The translations under genes and the position numbers were made by a program. Positions 62,726-64,000 of a DNA stretch of 64,000 nucleotides are shown in pieces. Location of the stretch: contig JAVJNS010000026.1 of assembly GCA_040217155.1 (NCBI GenBank), positions 62,001-126,000 of the forward strand. Reading direction: 5' to 3'. The first letter of the stretch is position 1; every line of letters begins with the position of its first letter. The notes below the pieces were generated by a model that had not been told where the DNA came from, ran no database searches, and was given only the letters and a program-made list of their open reading frames with translations. The DNA comes from Pelagibius sp040217155. GTDB lineage: Bacteria; Pseudomonadota; Alphaproteobacteria; Kiloniellales; Kiloniellaceae.

Positions 62726-64000
62726 GTGACCGACGACAAGAAACGCGGGCTGTTGACTGGCCTTACGCATTACGGCGATCCGGACTTCGCCGCCTATCTG
62801 CGGCGCTCCTTCGCGCGGTCCATGGGCTATTCCGAGGAGATGCTGGGCCGCCCCATCGTCGGCATAACCTGGACCGCCAGCGGGTTCAACAATTGCCATC
62901 GCGGTGTGCCGCAACTGGTCGAAGCGGCCAAGCGCGGTGTGCTGGCCGGTGGCGCTCTGCCGCTCGATTTTCCAGTGACCTCCCTGGGGGAGGTTTTCCT
63001 CAACCCCACCAGCCTGCTCTACCGCAACCTCATGGCCATGGATGTGGAGGAGATGGTGCGCGCCCAGCCGATGGACGCGGTTTTACTTGTCGGCGGCTGC
63101 GACAAGACCCTGCCGGCTTTGGTAATGGGGGCGATCTCCGCCGGCAAGCCGGCGATCGTGCTGGCCACCGGGCCGATGTCCACCGGGCGCTATCATGGCG
63201 AGCGCTTGGGGGCCTGTACCGATTGCCGGCGCTTCTGGGCGCAATACCGTGCCGGTGCACTGGACGACAAGCAGATCACCGAGATTGAGGGAAATCTGGC
63301 GACGACACAGGGCACCTGCGCGGTGATGGGCACCGCCAGCACCATGGCCATTCTCTGCGAGGCACTCGGGCTGATGCTGCCCGGCGGCGCGGCGGTGCCG
63401 GCGGTCCACGCCGATCGCCTGCGCCAGGCCGAGGCGAGCGGCCTGCGCGCCGCGCAGCTGGCCGGCAGCGAACTGACCTTCGACAGGATCATCACCGAAG
63501 CGGCGGTGGAGAACGCTCTGCGCGTCCTGCTGGCGATCAGCGGCTCGACCAATGCGGTGGTGCATCTGGCGGCCATCTTCGGGCGCCTCGGGCTGCCCTT
63601 CGACATGGACCTGCTGAACCGGCTCAGCGACGAGACGCCGGTGCTGGTCGACCTGAAGCCGACCGGCGCCCACTACATGGAGGATTTCCATGCCGCGGGC
63701 GGCGCGCCGGCGGTGCTGAGGGCGCTGCGCGACCAGTTGAATCTCGACGTGCCCACGATCTCGGGTAAGTCGCTTGGGGAGGTGATCGAGGAGAGCGATC
63801 CCTGGGTCGACACAGGGGTCGTGCGCGCGCCGGAGAATGCGATATCACCGCAGGGCGGCCTCGTGGCTTTGAGTGGATCTCTGGCCCCCAAAGGCGCGAT
63901 CCTGAAGCGCGCGGCGGCAACCGCGGAGCTTTTCGAACGCGAGGGGCGGGCTGTTGTGTTCACTTCGCTGGACGATCTGTCGCGGCGCATCGACGATCCC
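62726..64000 (+). CDS. Dihydroxy-acid/sugar-acid dehydratase of the IlvD/Edd family (3' end outside window)
   Basis: Iron-sulfur dehydratase, 425 codons present and open to the last base. Cluster ligands are seen in FNNCHRGV, VGGCDKTLPA and GTCAVMGTASTM; ERLGACTDCRRFWAQYRAG is typical of the sugar-acid branch (arabinonate/xylonate-like) rather than branched-chain IlvD. The start is GTG 62726 with GGGGA about six bases upstream; an ATG start would cut conserved sequence. It probably dehydrates an aldonic acid to a 2-keto-3-deoxy acid and may work with the dehydrogenase and isomerase upstream. Confidence 0.88.
   Translation, partial: MTDDKKRGLLTGLTHYGDPDFAAYLRRSFARSMGYSEEMLGRPIVGITWTASGFNNCHRGVPQLVEAAKRGVLAGGALPLDFPVTSLGEVFLNPTSLLYRNLMAMDVEEMVRAQPMDAVLLVGGCDKTLPALVMGAISAGKPAIVLATGPMSTGRYHGERLGACTDCRRFWAQYRAGALDDKQITEIEGNLATTQGTCAVMGTASTMAILCEALGLMLPGGAAVPAVHADRLRQAEASGLRAAQLAGSELTFDRIITEAAVENALRVLLAISGSTNAVVHLAAIFGRLGLPFDMDLLNRLSDETPVLVDLKPTGAHYMEDFHAAGGAPAVLRALRDQLNLDVPTISGKSLGEVIEESDPWVDTGVVRAPENAISPQGGLVALSGSLAPKGAILKRAAATAELFEREGRAVVFTSLDDLSRRIDDP

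Overview
The window is high-GC, densely packed bacterial chromosome that most resembles a free-living alphaproteobacterium of the Rhodospirillales/Kiloniellales type. The reasons are the complete hopanoid (hpn) locus, the strong G/C bias at third codon positions, repeated small PAS_5-type proteins, a tripartite tricarboxylate transporter, a rhodanese-metZ pair, and many GTG/TTG starts. I saw no rRNA, tRNA, CRISPR array, insertion sequence or phage gene. The assignment is by resemblance only.

Layout. 1-11 kb: a truncated aldo/keto reductase, a MarC membrane protein, a PAS_5 protein, a second aldo/keto reductase, a three-gene ABC importer, DMT and LysE exporters, two unknown proteins and a thiamine-diphosphate enzyme. 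11-16 kb: a large MscS channel ending in a clear terminator, then rhodanese and metZ. 16-23 kb: tctC-tctB-tctA facing a GntR/HutC regulator across a HutC-like operator; the regulator is followed by an ornithine cyclodeaminase-like enzyme, a PhnD-fold protein without signal peptide, and (opposite strand) a short methionine-synthase-II-like protein.

23-28.5 kb holds the most unusual locus. It is a minus-strand operon of lysine 2,3-aminomutase, two different ATP-grasp ligases and a 755-residue GNAT-deacetylase-GNAT fusion, with every junction overlapping or abutting. I infer a pathway that makes beta-lysine, joins it to other carboxylates or amines, and then adds or removes acetyl groups. A second ATP-grasp area at 32.4-36.5 kb has a divergent ATP-grasp-like protein translationally coupled to an S15/CocE hydrolase, plus a Ddl-like ATP-grasp protein on the facing strand. 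Between the two areas lie an MDR reductase, a sulfotransferase-like protein, a YfcG-type GST and a CaiB/BaiF CoA-transferase.

36.5-46.7 kb is the hopanoid locus: hpnM-like, hpnA and hpnH, then hpnB-C-D-E and shc(hpnF)-hpnG on the minus strand. Together they make squalene from farnesyl diphosphate, cyclise it to hopene, and attach and process the adenosyl/ribosyl side chain. 46.8-52.2 kb has three more PAS_5 proteins, an HD phosphohydrolase, a phosphonate-monoesterase-like sulfatase and a Gfo/Idh oxidoreductase. 52.2-64 kb is catabolic and housekeeping: two beta-hydroxyacid dehydrogenases, an enolase-superfamily dehydratase with an MDR dehydrogenase, a C45-type Ntn hydrolase, panC, a YjbR protein, a TIM-barrel isomerase, dusA, and a 3'-truncated sugar-acid dehydratase.
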